From contig NZ_FMDF01000053.1 of assembly GCF_900091955.1 (NCBI RefSeq), positions 1 through 64,000 of the forward strand: a DNA stretch of 64,000 nt, in the 5' to 3' direction. The stretch is from Streptomyces sp. Ncost-T10-10d. GTDB lineage: Bacteria; Actinomycetota; Actinomycetes; Streptomycetales; Streptomycetaceae. Each line of letters opens with the position of its first letter. Position 1 is the first letter of the stretch. The translations under genes were made by a program, and so were the position numbers. Of the stretch, positions 30,020 through 43,432 are shown piece after piece. The notes beneath the pieces were generated by a model, which was not told where the DNA came from, ran no database searches, and saw only the letters and a program-made list of their open reading frames with translations.

Positions 30020-30126
30020 GCCTACGTCACCTCGGATGTCGATCTGTCGGATACGGACCGGTGAGGAAGCTGGACGCTCCACACCAGGTGAGCGACGGAC
30101 AACTTGTGTACGTCGGCTCTCGTCGG

Positions 30127-30155
30127 AGACTAGCGGCCAAGACCGCTCGAGTCAG
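30127..30155 (-). promoter_or_regulatory. Weak candidate promoter for sIHF-gmk-rpoZ
   Basis: On the - strand CTGACT (30150-30155) and TAGTCT (30127-30132) are 17 bp apart, about 108 bp upstream of the sIHF start. The -35 is off-consensus, so this is tentative. Confidence 0.3.
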
Positions 30156-30171
30156 CGAGAACCAACGAAAA

Positions 30172-30199
30172 GTCCTGGTCAGCCTCAGCCGACCAGGAC
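30172..30199 (-). terminator. pyr operon terminator (9-bp stem followed by TTTT)
   Basis: Arms GTCCTGGTC (30172-30180) and GACCAGGAC (30191-30199) form a perfect stem. Reading the - strand, the stem is followed by TTTTCG, so this is a classical intrinsic terminator, 65 bp after pyrF and before the sIHF promoter region. Confidence 0.8.
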
Positions 30200-30263
30200 A
30201 TTTCAGGCATAACAACCAAGTTTTTTGGTCAGGATTCAGTCAACACACTGTTACGTGGCATGT

Positions 30264-31099
30264 TCACCTACCTGCGACGGCCGCCCGGACCTCGTCCGTG
30301 AGCCGTTCGGCGGCTGCGCGCAGCCCCGCCACGTCCGGTCCCTGGCTCAGTACGCCGCGGCTCACACTGGGCACCACATTGCCCACCGCGTCGCCGAACA
30401 CACCGGGCAGATCCGCGGGCGTCGCCCCCTGGGCCCCGATCCCGGGGGCGAGCAGGGGGCCGTTGATGGCGAGATTCACACCCGCGTCCCCGAGCGTGGC
30501 ACCGACCACCGCGCCGACGGAGCCGAGCGGGGTGGCCCCCTCGTTCTCGGCGGCCATGTGGTCGAGCATCAGCTGGGCCAGCGAACGCCCGTCGGTGGCG
30601 GTGGCGCGCTGAACCTCCGCTCCCTCCGGGTTGGAGGTGAGGGCGAGCACGAAGACACCCGCGCCGGAGAGGACAGCCGCGTCGAGCGCCGGGCGCAGCG
30701 AACCGAAGCCGAGGTACGGCGAGACGGTGACCGCGTCCGAGAACAGTGGCGAGTCCTTGTCCAGATAGGTCGCCGCGTAGGCACCCATGGTCGAGCCGAT
30801 GTCGCCGCGCTTGGCGTCCATCAGGACGAGTGCACCGGCCGCCCGCGCCTCCTCGACGGCCTTCTCCAGGACCGCGATGCCGCGCGAGCCGAAGCGCTCG
30901 AAGAACGCGGACTGCGGCTTGAGGACGGCGACCCGGTCCGCCAGCGCCTCGACGACCGTACGCGTGAAATGCTCCAGACCTGCGACGTCGTCGTTCAGGC
31001 CCCAGGCGGTGAGGAGCGAGGCGTGCGGGTCGATGCCGACGCAGAGCGGTCCGCGGGTGTCCATGGCACGGCGCAGGCGTGCGCCGAACGGTTCCGGGA

Positions 31100-31103
<4 letters not shown>
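30264..31103 (-). CDS. pyrF: Orotidine 5'-phosphate decarboxylase
   Basis: A 279-residue enzyme for the last step to UMP. Catalytic Asp/Lys cluster LVLMDAKRGDIGST lies near residue 100; CVGIDPHASLL at the N-terminus binds the substrate. Length and spacing fit the longer type 2 (UMPS-like) branch of actinobacteria. The ATG at 31103 overlaps the pyrD stop by 4 bp (ATGA), so translation is coupled. Last gene of the pyr operon. Confidence 0.95.
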
Positions 31104-32209
<1,106 letters not shown>

Positions 32210-32212
32210 CGG

Positions 32213-32263
32213 GGTGTCCTCGGTGTCCTCACAGAGAGGGGGACACCGTTTCCGGTGTCCCCC
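32213..32263 (-). promoter_or_regulatory. carB-pyrD intercistronic hairpin and duplicated ribosome-binding repeat
   Basis: On the - strand an 11-bp stem GGGGGACACCG/CGGTGTCCCCC (32238-32248 and 32253-32263) closes a GAAA tetraloop. Downstream are two tandem GAGGACACC units (32213-32221, 32222-32230) directly before the pyrD ATG. The 3' arm of the stem can also pair with these units because they repeat GGACACC, so two exclusive folds are possible. No T-run follows, so full termination is not evident. Confidence 0.6.
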
Positions 32264-32274
32264 TGCTGGGCCTG

Positions 32275-35575
<3,301 letters not shown>

Positions 35576-35583
<8 letters not shown>

Positions 35584-36718
35584 GCTGGCCCTCCATCAGG
35601 GATACGAAGCGGTCGAAGAGGTACGCGGCGTCGTGCGGGCCCGCGGCCGCCTCGGGGTGGTACTGGACGCTGAAGGCCGGCTGGTCGAGGAGCTGCAGCC
35701 CCTCGACGACCTGGTCGTTCAGGCAGACGTGGGAGACCTCGGCGCGGCCGAACTTCGTGTCCGACACCTTGTCCAGCGGGGCGTCGACGGCGAAGCCGTG
35801 GTTGTGCGCGGTGACCTCGACCTTGCCGGTCGTGCGGTCCTGCACCGGCTGGTTGATGCCGCGGTGGCCGTACTTCAGCTTGTAGGTGCCGAAGCCGAGG
35901 GCGCGGCCCAGGATCTGGTTGCCGAAGCAGATGCCGAAGAGCGGCGTCCTCCGCTCCAGGACGCCCTGCATGACGGAGACCGGGTGGTCGGCGGTGGCCG
36001 GGTCGCCGGGGCCGTTGGAGAAGAAGACGCCGTCGGGCTCGACCGCGTACACCTCTTCCAGAGTGGCGGTGGCGGGCAGGACGTGTACCTCGATGCCGCG
36101 CTCGGCCATCCGGTGCGGGGTCATGCCCTTGATGCCGAGGTCGATCGCGGCGACGGTGAACTTCTTGGTGCCGATCGCGGGGACGACGTACGTCTCCTTG
36201 GTCGCGACCTCGGCGGAGAGGTCGGCGCCCACCATCTCGGGGGCTTCCTTGACGCGAGCCAGCAGCGTGGCCTCGTCGGCGACGGCGTCACCGGAGAAGA
36301 TGCCGACGCGCATGGCACCGCGCTCGCGCAGGTGGCGGGTGAGGGCTCGGGTGTCGATGCCGCTGATGCCGACGACGCCCTGGCGCTCCAGCTCCTCGTC
36401 GAGCGAGCGCTGCGAGCGCCAGTTGGAGGGCACCCGGGCGGGGTCGCGGACGACGTAGCCGGAGACCCAGATCCGTCCGGACTCGGGGTCCTCGTCGTTC
36501 ACACCAGTGTTGCCGACGTGCGGGGCGGTCATGACGACGACCTGGCGGTGGTACGAGGGGTCGGTCAGCGTCTCCTGGTAGCCGGTCATGCCGGTGGAGA
36601 ACACCGCCTCGCCGAAGGTCTCCCCCACGGCCCCGTAGGCGCGGCCGCGGAAGGCGCGGCCGTCCTCCAGGACGAGTACGGCGGGAGCTTTGGCGGCTCC
36701 CCGGGTGGAGATCGTCAT
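35576..36718 (-). CDS. carA: Carbamoyl phosphate synthase small subunit (glutaminase)
   Basis: A 380-residue class I glutamine amidotransferase that supplies ammonia to CarB. N-terminal small-subunit domain: [19 protein letters not shown] and [20 protein letters not shown]. Catalytic Cys in [12 protein letters not shown], with His and Glu in [13 protein letters not shown]. The ATG at 36718 overlaps the stop of the upstream membrane-protein gene by 4 bp. Confidence 0.96.
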
Positions 36719-37296
36719 CGTGCGGTGCCTTCCGTAGTGCTGGTGAGTTGTTCGATGGCCTCGACCCAGGCCGGGTGCTCGGCCGAGTGGTCGGAGCGGA
36801 AACCGGAGTCGATCAGCTTGTCGCCGTGCGCCCAGGTGATGATCAGCAGGCCGCCCTCGGGGAGGACCTTGCCCGCGATGCCCTTGTCGAGCCGGGCCTC
36901 ACGCAGTGCGGCGGCCGGGACGAAGAAGTCGACTGCCCCGGGTCGTACGACGTCGAGGCCCTGGTCGGTCAGGGTGAGCTCGACGCGGCTGCGGGTACCG
37001 AGGCCGTGGGCGACGATCCGGTCGAGCCACTGCCCCGCGGTCGTCGAGGCGTGGTACCTGCCGGTGAGCGTCAGCAGCTTCTCGCCGTCCGCGAACCCCT
37101 CCGGGGTGGAGCTGAGTTCCGGCAGATCGGACTGGAGACTCCCCCGCCACTTCCATCCCTGGCGCATCAGCCAGTAGACGAAGGCGATGAGGACGATCAG
37201 TCCGATGACCCAGCTGATGCGAGCGGACCAGTCGGTCACTTCGGCCGACTTCTGCTCGGCGGCGAGCTGGAGGTACAGGGGGGTGAGTGATGTCAC
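36715..37296 (-). CDS. Conserved membrane protein embedded in the pyr operon (PH-like)
   Basis: 193 residues, function unknown. One transmembrane helix at about residues 27-45 ([19 protein letters not shown]), then a cytoplasmic beta-rich domain of about 130 residues resembling actinobacterial PH-like proteins ([35 protein letters not shown]). It overlaps pyrC upstream and carA downstream by 4 bp each (ATGA), so it is translated as part of the pyrimidine operon. No catalytic motif is visible. A membrane scaffold or regulator of UMP synthesis is possible but unproven. Confidence 0.85.
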   Translation of the reverse strand: MTSLTPLYLQLAAEQKSAEVTDWSARISWVIGLIVLIAFVYWLMRQGWKWRGSLQSDLPELSSTPEGFADGEKLLTLTGRYHASTTAGQWLDRIVAHGLGTRSRVELTLTDQGLDVVRPGAVDFFVPAAALREARLDKGIAGKVLPEGGLLIITWAHGDKLIDSGFRSDHSAEHPAWVEAIEQLTSTTEGTAR

Positions 37297-38606
37297 GCGA
37301 GCTTCCCGTCGACGACCGTGGCACGGCCCCGCAGGAAGGTGTGGGTGACTCGGCCCGGCAGCTCGCGACCCTCGTAGGGAGTGTTGCGGCTGCGGGAGGC
37401 GAAGCCTGCGGGGTCCACCACACCACGGTATGCCGGATCGACCAGCGTGAGGTTGGCGGGCTCACCGGCCGAGACGGGCCGGCCGTGTCCGTCGAGGCGG
37501 CCGATGGCGGCCGGACGGAACGACATCCGGTCGGCGACGCCCGCCCAGTCGATGAGGCCGGTGTCGACCATCGTCTGCTGGACGACGGAGAGCGCGGTCT
37601 CCAGGCCCACCATGCCCATGGCGGCGGCGGCCCACTCGCAGTCCTTGTCCTCGTGCGGATGGGGGGCGTGGTCGGTGGCAACGCAGTCGATGGTGCCGTC
37701 GGCGAGCGCCTCGCGCAGGGCCATGACGTCGGCCTCGGTGCGCAGCGGCGGGTTCACCTTGTAGACCGGGTTGTAGGACCGTACGAGCTCGTCGGTGAGG
37801 AGCAGGTGATGCGGGGTGACCTCGGCGGTGACGTTCCAGCCCTTGGACTTGGCCCAGCGGACGATCTCGACGGAGCCGGCGGTCGACAGGTGGCAGATGT
37901 GCACCCGGGAGCCGACGTGGGCGGCGAGCAGTACGTCGCGGGCGATGATCGACTCCTCGGCGACGGCGGGCCAGCCGCCGAGACCGAGTTCCGCGGAGAC
38001 GATGCCCTCGTTCATCTGGGCGCCCTCGGTGAGGCGGGGCTCCTGGGCGTGCTGGGCGACGACACCGTCGAAGGCCTTCACGTACTCCAGCGCACGGCGC
38101 ATGATCACCGCGTCGTCGACGCACTTGCCGTCGTCGGAGAAGACTTTCACTCCGGCGGCCGAATCGTGCATGGCGCCGAGCTCGGCGAGCTTCTTGCCCT
38201 CCAGGCCGACGGTGACGGCGCCGATCGGCTGCACGTCGCAGTAGCCGGACTCCTTGCCGAGCCGCCAGACCTGCTCGACGACACCGGCGGTGTCGGCGAC
38301 CGGGAAGGTGTTGGCCATGGCGTGCACGGCGGTGAAGCCGCCGACGGCCGCCGCCTTCGTCCCGGTGAGGACGGTCTCGGAGTCCTCGCGGCCGGGCTCG
38401 CGCAGGTGGGTGTGGAGGTCGACGAGGCCGGGCAGCAGGATCTGACCCTCCGCCTCGACGACGGTCGCGTCCCCGGCCTCGATGCCGGTACCACTCCAGT
38501 CGATTTCGCCCTGCCGGGCGGTGGCGGCGATGGTCTCGCCGTCGATCAGGACGTCCTGGGATTCGCCGCCGAGGACCTTCGCGCCGCGGATAAGGATCTT
38601 GCTCAT
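37293..38606 (-). CDS. pyrC: Dihydroorotase
   Basis: A 437-residue zinc amidohydrolase (class I type) that cyclises carbamoyl aspartate to dihydroorotate. Metal-binding DLHTHLREPG near residue 60, further ligand segments HVGSRVHICHLST and VATDHAPHPHEDK are all kept. The N-terminal SKILIRGAKVLGG begins the beta-sandwich. Start ATG at 38606 is 2 bp after the pyrB TAA stop. Stop overlaps the next gene by 4 bp. Confidence 0.95.
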   Translation of the reverse strand: MSKILIRGAKVLGGESQDVLIDGETIAATARQGEIDWSGTGIEAGDATVVEAEGQILLPGLVDLHTHLREPGREDSETVLTGTKAAAVGGFTAVHAMANTFPVADTAGVVEQVWRLGKESGYCDVQPIGAVTVGLEGKKLAELGAMHDSAAGVKVFSDDGKCVDDAVIMRRALEYVKAFDGVVAQHAQEPRLTEGAQMNEGIVSAELGLGGWPAVAEESIIARDVLLAAHVGSRVHICHLSTAGSVEIVRWAKSKGWNVTAEVTPHHLLLTDELVRSYNPVYKVNPPLRTEADVMALREALADGTIDCVATDHAPHPHEDKDCEWAAAAMGMVGLETALSVVQQTMVDTGLIDWAGVADRMSFRPAAIGRLDGHGRPVSAGEPANLTLVDPAYRGVVDPAGFASRSRNTPYEGRELPGRVTHTFLRGRATVVDGKLA

Positions 38607-38608
38607 GG

Positions 38609-39610
38609 TTACTTGTTCTCCTCGGTACGGGCGGGGGTGGCGGGCGACGGGTGAGCCGGGGCGGCGGGCTCGGAACCGCCCAGCAGCAGGTACAGGACGG
38701 CCATGCGGATCGAGACACCGTTGGCGACCTGCTCGACGGCCGTGCACCGGTCGGAGTCGGCGACCTCGGCGGTGATCTCCATGCCGCGGACCATCGGACC
38801 GGGGTGCATGACGATGGCGTCCTCGGGCATCCTCGCCATGCGGTCGCCGTCCAGGCCGTAGCGGCGGGAGTACTCGCGCTCGGTCGGGAAGTACGCGGCG
38901 TTCATCCGTTCGCGCTGTACACGCAACATCATCACCGCGTCGGACTTCGGCAGCACCTCGTCGAGGCTGTAGCTGACGTCGCACGGCCAGTGCTCGACGC
39001 CGACCGGGACGAGAGTCGGCGGGGCGACCAGGGTGACGTGCGCGCCGAGCGTGGTCAGCAGGTGGACGTTGGAGCGGGCCACCCGGCTGTGCAGGATGTC
39101 GCCGACGACGGTGACCCGGCGGCCTTCGAGGTCCCGGCCGATACCGGCGTCGGCCCCGACGAGGCGGCGGCGCAGGGTGAAGGCGTCCAGGAGGGCCTGG
39201 GTGGGGTGCTCGTGGGTGCCGTCACCGGCGTTGACAACGGCGCCGTCGATCCAGCCGGAGGTGGCGAGGCGGTAGGGGGCACCGGAGGCACCGTGCCGGA
39301 TGACGACGGCGTCGGCGCCCATCGCCTCCAGGGTCAGCGCGGTGTCCTTGAGCGACTCGCCCTTGGAGACGGACGAGCCCTTCGCGGAGAAGTTGATGAC
39401 ATCGGCGGAGAGGCGCTTGGCGGCGGCCTCGAAGGAGATGCGGGTACGCGTCGAGTCCTCGAAGAAGAGGTTGACGACGGTACGGCCGCGCAGGGTGGGG
39501 AGCTTCTTGATCGGCCGGTCCGCGACCCGTGCCATTTCCTCGGCGGTGTCGAGGATCAGGACGGCGTCGTCGCGGGTGAGGTCGGCGGCCGAGATGAGGT
39601 GACGCTTCAT
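38609..39610 (-). CDS. pyrB: Aspartate carbamoyltransferase catalytic subunit
   Basis: A 333-residue enzyme joining carbamoyl phosphate and aspartate. Carbamoyl phosphate signature [13 protein letters not shown] near residue 50; aspartate-domain motifs [32 protein letters not shown] and [12 protein letters not shown]. No pyrI regulatory subunit is nearby, as is usual outside enterobacteria. Ends with TAA, uncommon in this genome. ATG at 39610 ([11 protein letters not shown]) was chosen; the frame extends 12 codons further. Confidence 0.96.
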   Translation of the reverse strand: MKRHLISAADLTRDDAVLILDTAEEMARVADRPIKKLPTLRGRTVVNLFFEDSTRTRISFEAAAKRLSADVINFSAKGSSVSKGESLKDTALTLEAMGADAVVIRHGASGAPYRLATSGWIDGAVVNAGDGTHEHPTQALLDAFTLRRRLVGADAGIGRDLEGRRVTVVGDILHSRVARSNVHLLTTLGAHVTLVAPPTLVPVGVEHWPCDVSYSLDEVLPKSDAVMMLRVQRERMNAAYFPTEREYSRRYGLDGDRMARMPEDAIVMHPGPMVRGMEITAEVADSDRCTAVEQVANGVSIRMAVLYLLLGGSEPAAPAHPSPATPARTEENK

Positions 39611-39703
39611 CTGGGTGTTCTCCGGGTGGCTGGAGGATTCAGGCAAACGGGCGTGCGGAAGCTGCCGTACGGGTTCGAGGTACTCCGTACGGGTGAAGTG
39701 CAG

Positions 39704-40330
<627 letters not shown>

Positions 40331-40359
40331 AGGACGTCGAAATTGCGTCATCAACGTTA

Positions 40360-40382
40360 CCAGGGCTTGCACAGCGCCCTGG
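40360..40382. repeat. 7-bp inverted repeat upstream of the pyrR leader
   Basis: CCAGGGC (40360-40366) and GCCCTGG (40376-40382) flank a 9-nt spacer, between the pyrR loop and the bldD promoter. It could be a leader hairpin or a DNA-binding site. No function is assigned. Confidence 0.35.
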
Positions 40383-40419
40383 TCACACCCCCGGGAGGTG
40401 CCGGTCCGGACCATTCGGC

Positions 40420-40449
40420 TTGACGCATCCAAGTAACGCTGCGTAACCT
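40420..40449 (+). promoter_or_regulatory. bldD promoter (TTGACG-18-TAACCT)
   Basis: TTGACG at 40420-40425 and TAACCT at 40444-40449 have an 18-bp spacer, close to the HrdB consensus. Transcription would start near 40456, giving a leader of roughly 55 nt to the bldD ATG. Confidence 0.6.
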
Positions 40450-40462
40450 CACAGTGAGTTAC
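40443..40462. promoter_or_regulatory. BldD autoregulatory operator
   Basis: GTAACCTCACAGTGAGTTAC is an imperfect palindrome with the TCAC and GTGA half-sites of known BldD boxes. It covers the -10 region and start point of the bldD promoter, fitting the autorepression known for BldD in Streptomyces coelicolor. Confidence 0.7.
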
Positions 40463-40510
40463 CAGCCACGCGGCGGAGCCGCAAAAATGTTCCAGCGTCC
40501 GGGGAGCCTT

Positions 40511-41011
40511 ATGTCCAGCGAATACGCAAAGCAGCTCGGGGCCAAGCTCCGTGCCATCCGCACCCAGCAGGGCCTCTCTCTCCACGGCGTGGAGGAGAAG
40601 TCCCAGGGCCGCTGGAAGGCCGTCGTGGTCGGTTCGTACGAGCGCGGCGACCGTGCCGTGACCGTCCAGCGTCTTGCCGAACTCGCTGATTTCTACGGAG
40701 TCCCGGTGCAGGAACTCCTGCCCGGTACGACGCCTGGCGGGGCCGCTGAGCCGCCGCCGAAGCTTGTCCTGGACCTGGAGCGCCTCGCCCACGTCCCGCC
40801 GGAGAAGGCCGGGCCGTTGCAGCGCTATGCCGCGACGATCCAGAGCCAGCGCGGTGACTACAACGGCAAGGTGCTCTCGATCCGCCAGGACGACCTGCGC
40901 ACGCTGGCCGTGATCTACGACCAGTCGCCGTCCGTGCTCACGGAACAGCTGATCAGCTGGGGCGTGCTGGACGCGGACGCGCGTCGCGCCGTCGCCCACG
41001 AAGAGGCCTGA
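40511..41011 (+). CDS. bldD: Developmental master regulator BldD
   Basis: A 166-residue transcription factor that represses sporulation genes during vegetative growth. The N-terminal HTH_3 domain spans about 1-75 (LRAIRTQQGLSLHGVEEKSQ). The C-terminal domain carries the cyclic di-GMP signature RGD-x8-RQDD at residues 114-116 and 125-128, so c-di-GMP-driven dimerisation should be intact. The ATG at 40511 gives the known N-terminus (MSSEYAKQLG) and length. Divergent from pyrR; own promoter and operator lie in the 222-bp shared spacer. Confidence 0.97.
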   Translation: MSSEYAKQLGAKLRAIRTQQGLSLHGVEEKSQGRWKAVVVGSYERGDRAVTVQRLAELADFYGVPVQELLPGTTPGGAAEPPPKLVLDLERLAHVPPEKAGPLQRYAATIQSQRGDYNGKVLSIRQDDLRTLAVIYDQSPSVLTEQLISWGVLDADARRAVAHEEA

Positions 41012-41033
41012 CACCCCTCGCAGAAACGTACCG

Positions 41034-41085
41034 CCGTGTCGGCGCGGGTTCACCCATTCGGGCGCCCGCGCCGACACGGTTTTTT
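41034..41085 (+). terminator. bldD rho-independent terminator
   Basis: CCGTGTCGGCGCGGG (41034-41048) pairs perfectly with CCCGCGCCGACACGG (41065-41079), followed by six T (41080-41085). One of the few textbook intrinsic terminators in the window. Confidence 0.9.
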
Positions 41086-41113
41086 CGTTGCCGGCAACCG
41101 GCCTCCCGCACGC

Positions 41114-41149
41114 CGAAGGGCCCGCGGTCACAAGACCGCGGGCCCTTCG
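41114..41149 (-). terminator. nusB-efp terminator, 16-bp perfect stem
   Basis: CGAAGGGCCCGCGGTC (41114-41129) and its exact complement (41134-41149) enclose a 4-nt loop. It lies 20 bp beyond the nusB stop, back to back with the bldD terminator. Confidence 0.8.
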
Positions 41150-41169
41150 TGGCTGAACGCCGCCGGAGG

Positions 41170-41601
41170 CTACTGCTCCCGGCGGAGGTTCGGCTTGAGG
41201 TCCTTGAACCGGGCCAGCAGCCCGTTCACGAAGGACGGGGAGTCATCGGTGGAGAACTCCTTGGCGAGCTGGACCGCCTCGTCGATCACCACTGCGTCCG
41301 GGGTCCCGTCCACCCAGATCAGCTCGTACGCACCGAGCCGCAGGATGTTCCGGTCGACGACCGGCATGCGGTCGATCTCCCAGTCCACGGCGTAGGTCAC
41401 GATGAGGTCGTCGATCCGGTCCGCGTACTGCGCGTACCCCTCGACGAGCTCCATCGTGTACTCGGTGACCGGCGGCTGACGGCTGTCGGACCGCGAGAGC
41501 CGCACCCAGTCCGCGAGGACCGTCTGCACGGACTCACCGCGCTGGTCGGCCTCGAAGAGGATCTGGAAGGCGCGCTTGCGGGCCGTGTTCCGGGCAGCCA
41601 C
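41170..41601 (-). CDS. nusB: Transcription antitermination factor NusB
   Basis: A 143-residue all-helical RNA-binding protein acting with S10/NusE in rRNA antitermination. Typical segments: RKRAFQILFEADQRGESV, VVDRNILRLGAYELIW and DAVVIDEAVQLAKEFSTDDSPSF split over the second half. GTG start at 41601 lies 2 bp after the efp stop. Last gene of the - strand translation unit. Confidence 0.95.
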   Translation of the reverse strand: MAARNTARKRAFQILFEADQRGESVQTVLADWVRLSRSDSRQPPVTEYTMELVEGYAQYADRIDDLIVTYAVDWEIDRMPVVDRNILRLGAYELIWVDGTPDAVVIDEAVQLAKEFSTDDSPSFVNGLLARFKDLKPNLRREQ

Positions 41602-41603
41602 GG

Positions 41604-42170
41604 TTAGCTGTTCACCCGGCCGAGGTAGTCGCCCGTGCGGGTGTCGACCTTGATCTTCTCACCCGTGGTGATGAAGAGCGGGACGCCGATCTCGTAGCCG
41701 GTCTCCAGCGTGGCGGGCTTGGTGCCACCGGTGGAGCGGTCGCCCTGGACGCCCGGGTCGGTGTGCTGGACGGTCAGCTCGACGGCGGCGGGCAGCTCGA
41801 CGTAGAGCACCTCGCCCTCGTGCTGGGCGACGGAGGCGGTGAAGCCCTCGATCAGGAAGTTGGCGGCGTCGCCGACAGCCTTGCGGTCGACCATGAGCTG
41901 GTCGTAGGTGTCCATGTCCATGAAGACGAAGTACTCGCCGTCCATGTACGAGAACTGCATGTCGCGACGGTCGATGGTGGCCGTTTCGACCTTCACGCCG
42001 GCGTTGAACGTCTTGTCGACGACCTTGCCGGAGAGCACGTTCTTGAGCTTGGTGCGCACGAAGGCCGGGCCCTTGCCGGGCTTGACGTGCTGGAACTCGA
42101 CGACGGACCAGAGCTGGCCTCCGTCGAGCTTGAGCACCAGGCCGTTCTTGAGGTCGTTCGTGGAAGCCAC
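41604..42170 (-). CDS. efp: Translation elongation factor P
   Basis: A 188-residue factor that rescues ribosomes stalled at polyproline. Three beta-barrel domains; the tip loop of domain I reads KPGKGPAF, with Lys at the modification position but Pro where Gly is common. Actinobacterial EF-P of this loop type is thought to work without Lys modification (known in Corynebacterium). C-terminal signature [21 protein letters not shown] start at 42170 gives [10 protein letters not shown], the family start. Confidence 0.95.
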   Translation of the reverse strand: MASTNDLKNGLVLKLDGGQLWSVVEFQHVKPGKGPAFVRTKLKNVLSGKVVDKTFNAGVKVETATIDRRDMQFSYMDGEYFVFMDMDTYDQLMVDRKAVGDAANFLIEGFTASVAQHEGEVLYVELPAAVELTVQHTDPGVQGDRSTGGTKPATLETGYEIGVPLFITTGEKIKVDTRTGDYLGRVNS

Positions 42171-42221
42171 GGTTGCGGAATCTCCTGGGACTGAAGCTGG
42201 TGGAACGACCGAGGATGCGCG

Positions 42222-43328
42222 CTAGAGCGCGAGCAGCTCCTTGGTCGTAATGGTGAGTAGCTCGGGTCCGCCGTCCGCCTCGGGGCGCACGACGAGCGTG
42301 TCATCGATCCGGACCCCGCCCCGGCCCGGGAGGTGGACCCCCGGTTCGACGGTGACCGGCACACAAGCGTCCAGTTTACCCATGGCTGCAGGTGCCAGCT
42401 GCGGGTCCTCGTCGATTTCGAGCCCCACCCCGTGCCCGGTCCATGGTGCGAGGCCCCCGCCGTGGCCCGCGGAGTCCAGGAGACAGCGGGCCGCACGGTC
42501 CACATCGCGGTAGGCGGCCCCCGGCACGAGAGCCTCGCGCCCGGCCCGCTGAGCGGCGAAAACCAGGTCGTAGAGCTCGATCTGCCAATCGGCGGGCGCG
42601 GTCCCGATGACGAACGTACGGCCGATCTCACAGCGGTAGCCGCGATAGTTCGCACCCAGGCAGACGGAGAGAAAATCCCCCTCCTCCACCCGTCGGTCCG
42701 AGGGGCGGTGGCGGCCCTGGCCGGAGTTCGGCCCGGTCGCCACGGAAGTGGCGAAGGCGGGGCCGTCGGCACCGTGGTCCACCAGGCGGCGCTCCAGCTC
42801 CAGGGCGAGATGCCGTTCGGTGCGTCCCACCAGGATGGATTCGAGGAGTTCGCCCAGGGCCTGATCGGTGATCTCGGCGGCGATCCGCAGACAGGCGATC
42901 TCCTCCTCGTCCTTGACGACCCGCAGCTGCTCGACTGTGGCGCCGAGATCGGCGAGTTGTAGCCGCGGGGCGACCGAGCTCATGGCCCGGTGGCGGGAGA
43001 CCGTCAGATGGTGTTCCTCGACGGCCAGGGACTCCGCACCGACCGAGGTGGCCAGACCGGCGGCCGCGACCACCGGATCGCCGTCGGTGGCCGGCGTCAG
43101 TGACACCCGCAGCTGCTCGTCGGTGCGCCCGTCGGCGGGATCGCCGGTCGGGGCGCGGGGGCAGAGCAGGACGTCCTCACCGGGGCCGAGCAGCAGCACG
43201 GCGCCCGGGGGCGCTCCGCCCGCGAGATAGCGGACGTTGGCAGGGCGGGAGACCAGAGCGGCCGCGGATCCGACGGCGGCGCACCGGTCGCGGAGCAGCC
43301 CGCGGCGGACGGCGTACACGTCTGACAT
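42222..43328 (-). CDS. M24 (aminopeptidase P/creatinase) family protein with altered metal ligands
   Basis: 368 residues with an N-terminal creatinase-like domain (1-135) and a C-terminal pita-bread domain. The five dimetal ligands of active M24 peptidases are Asp, Asp, His, Glu, Glu. Here the aligned positions are Cys223 (SVCLGANY), Glu234 (YRCEIGRTF), His299 (TGHGVGLEIDEDP), Glu328 (TVEPGVHLP) and Asp342 (VRIDDTLVV). Three of five are changed, so normal Mn/Co peptidase chemistry is doubtful. It is upstream of efp by 51 bp, the position of pepQ/ypdF in many bacteria, so a Pro-related role is plausible. Confidence 0.85.
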   Translation of the reverse strand: MSDVYAVRRGLLRDRCAAVGSAAALVSRPANVRYLAGGAPPGAVLLLGPGEDVLLCPRAPTGDPADGRTDEQLRVSLTPATDGDPVVAAAGLATSVGAESLAVEEHHLTVSRHRAMSSVAPRLQLADLGATVEQLRVVKDEEEIACLRIAAEITDQALGELLESILVGRTERHLALELERRLVDHGADGPAFATSVATGPNSGQGRHRPSDRRVEEGDFLSVCLGANYRGYRCEIGRTFVIGTAPADWQIELYDLVFAAQRAGREALVPGAAYRDVDRAARCLLDSAGHGGGLAPWTGHGVGLEIDEDPQLAPAAMGKLDACVPVTVEPGVHLPGRGGVRIDDTLVVRPEADGGPELLTITTKELLAL

Positions 43329-43432
43329 GTCACGAGCCTACGAGCGGTGGCGCGGGCCTGCTCGGTCAGCGCATCCGACCGGGGGCCGCGGCCGGGTCCG
43401 TTGCCGGGCCGGGAACACCGCCCGATGGCGGT

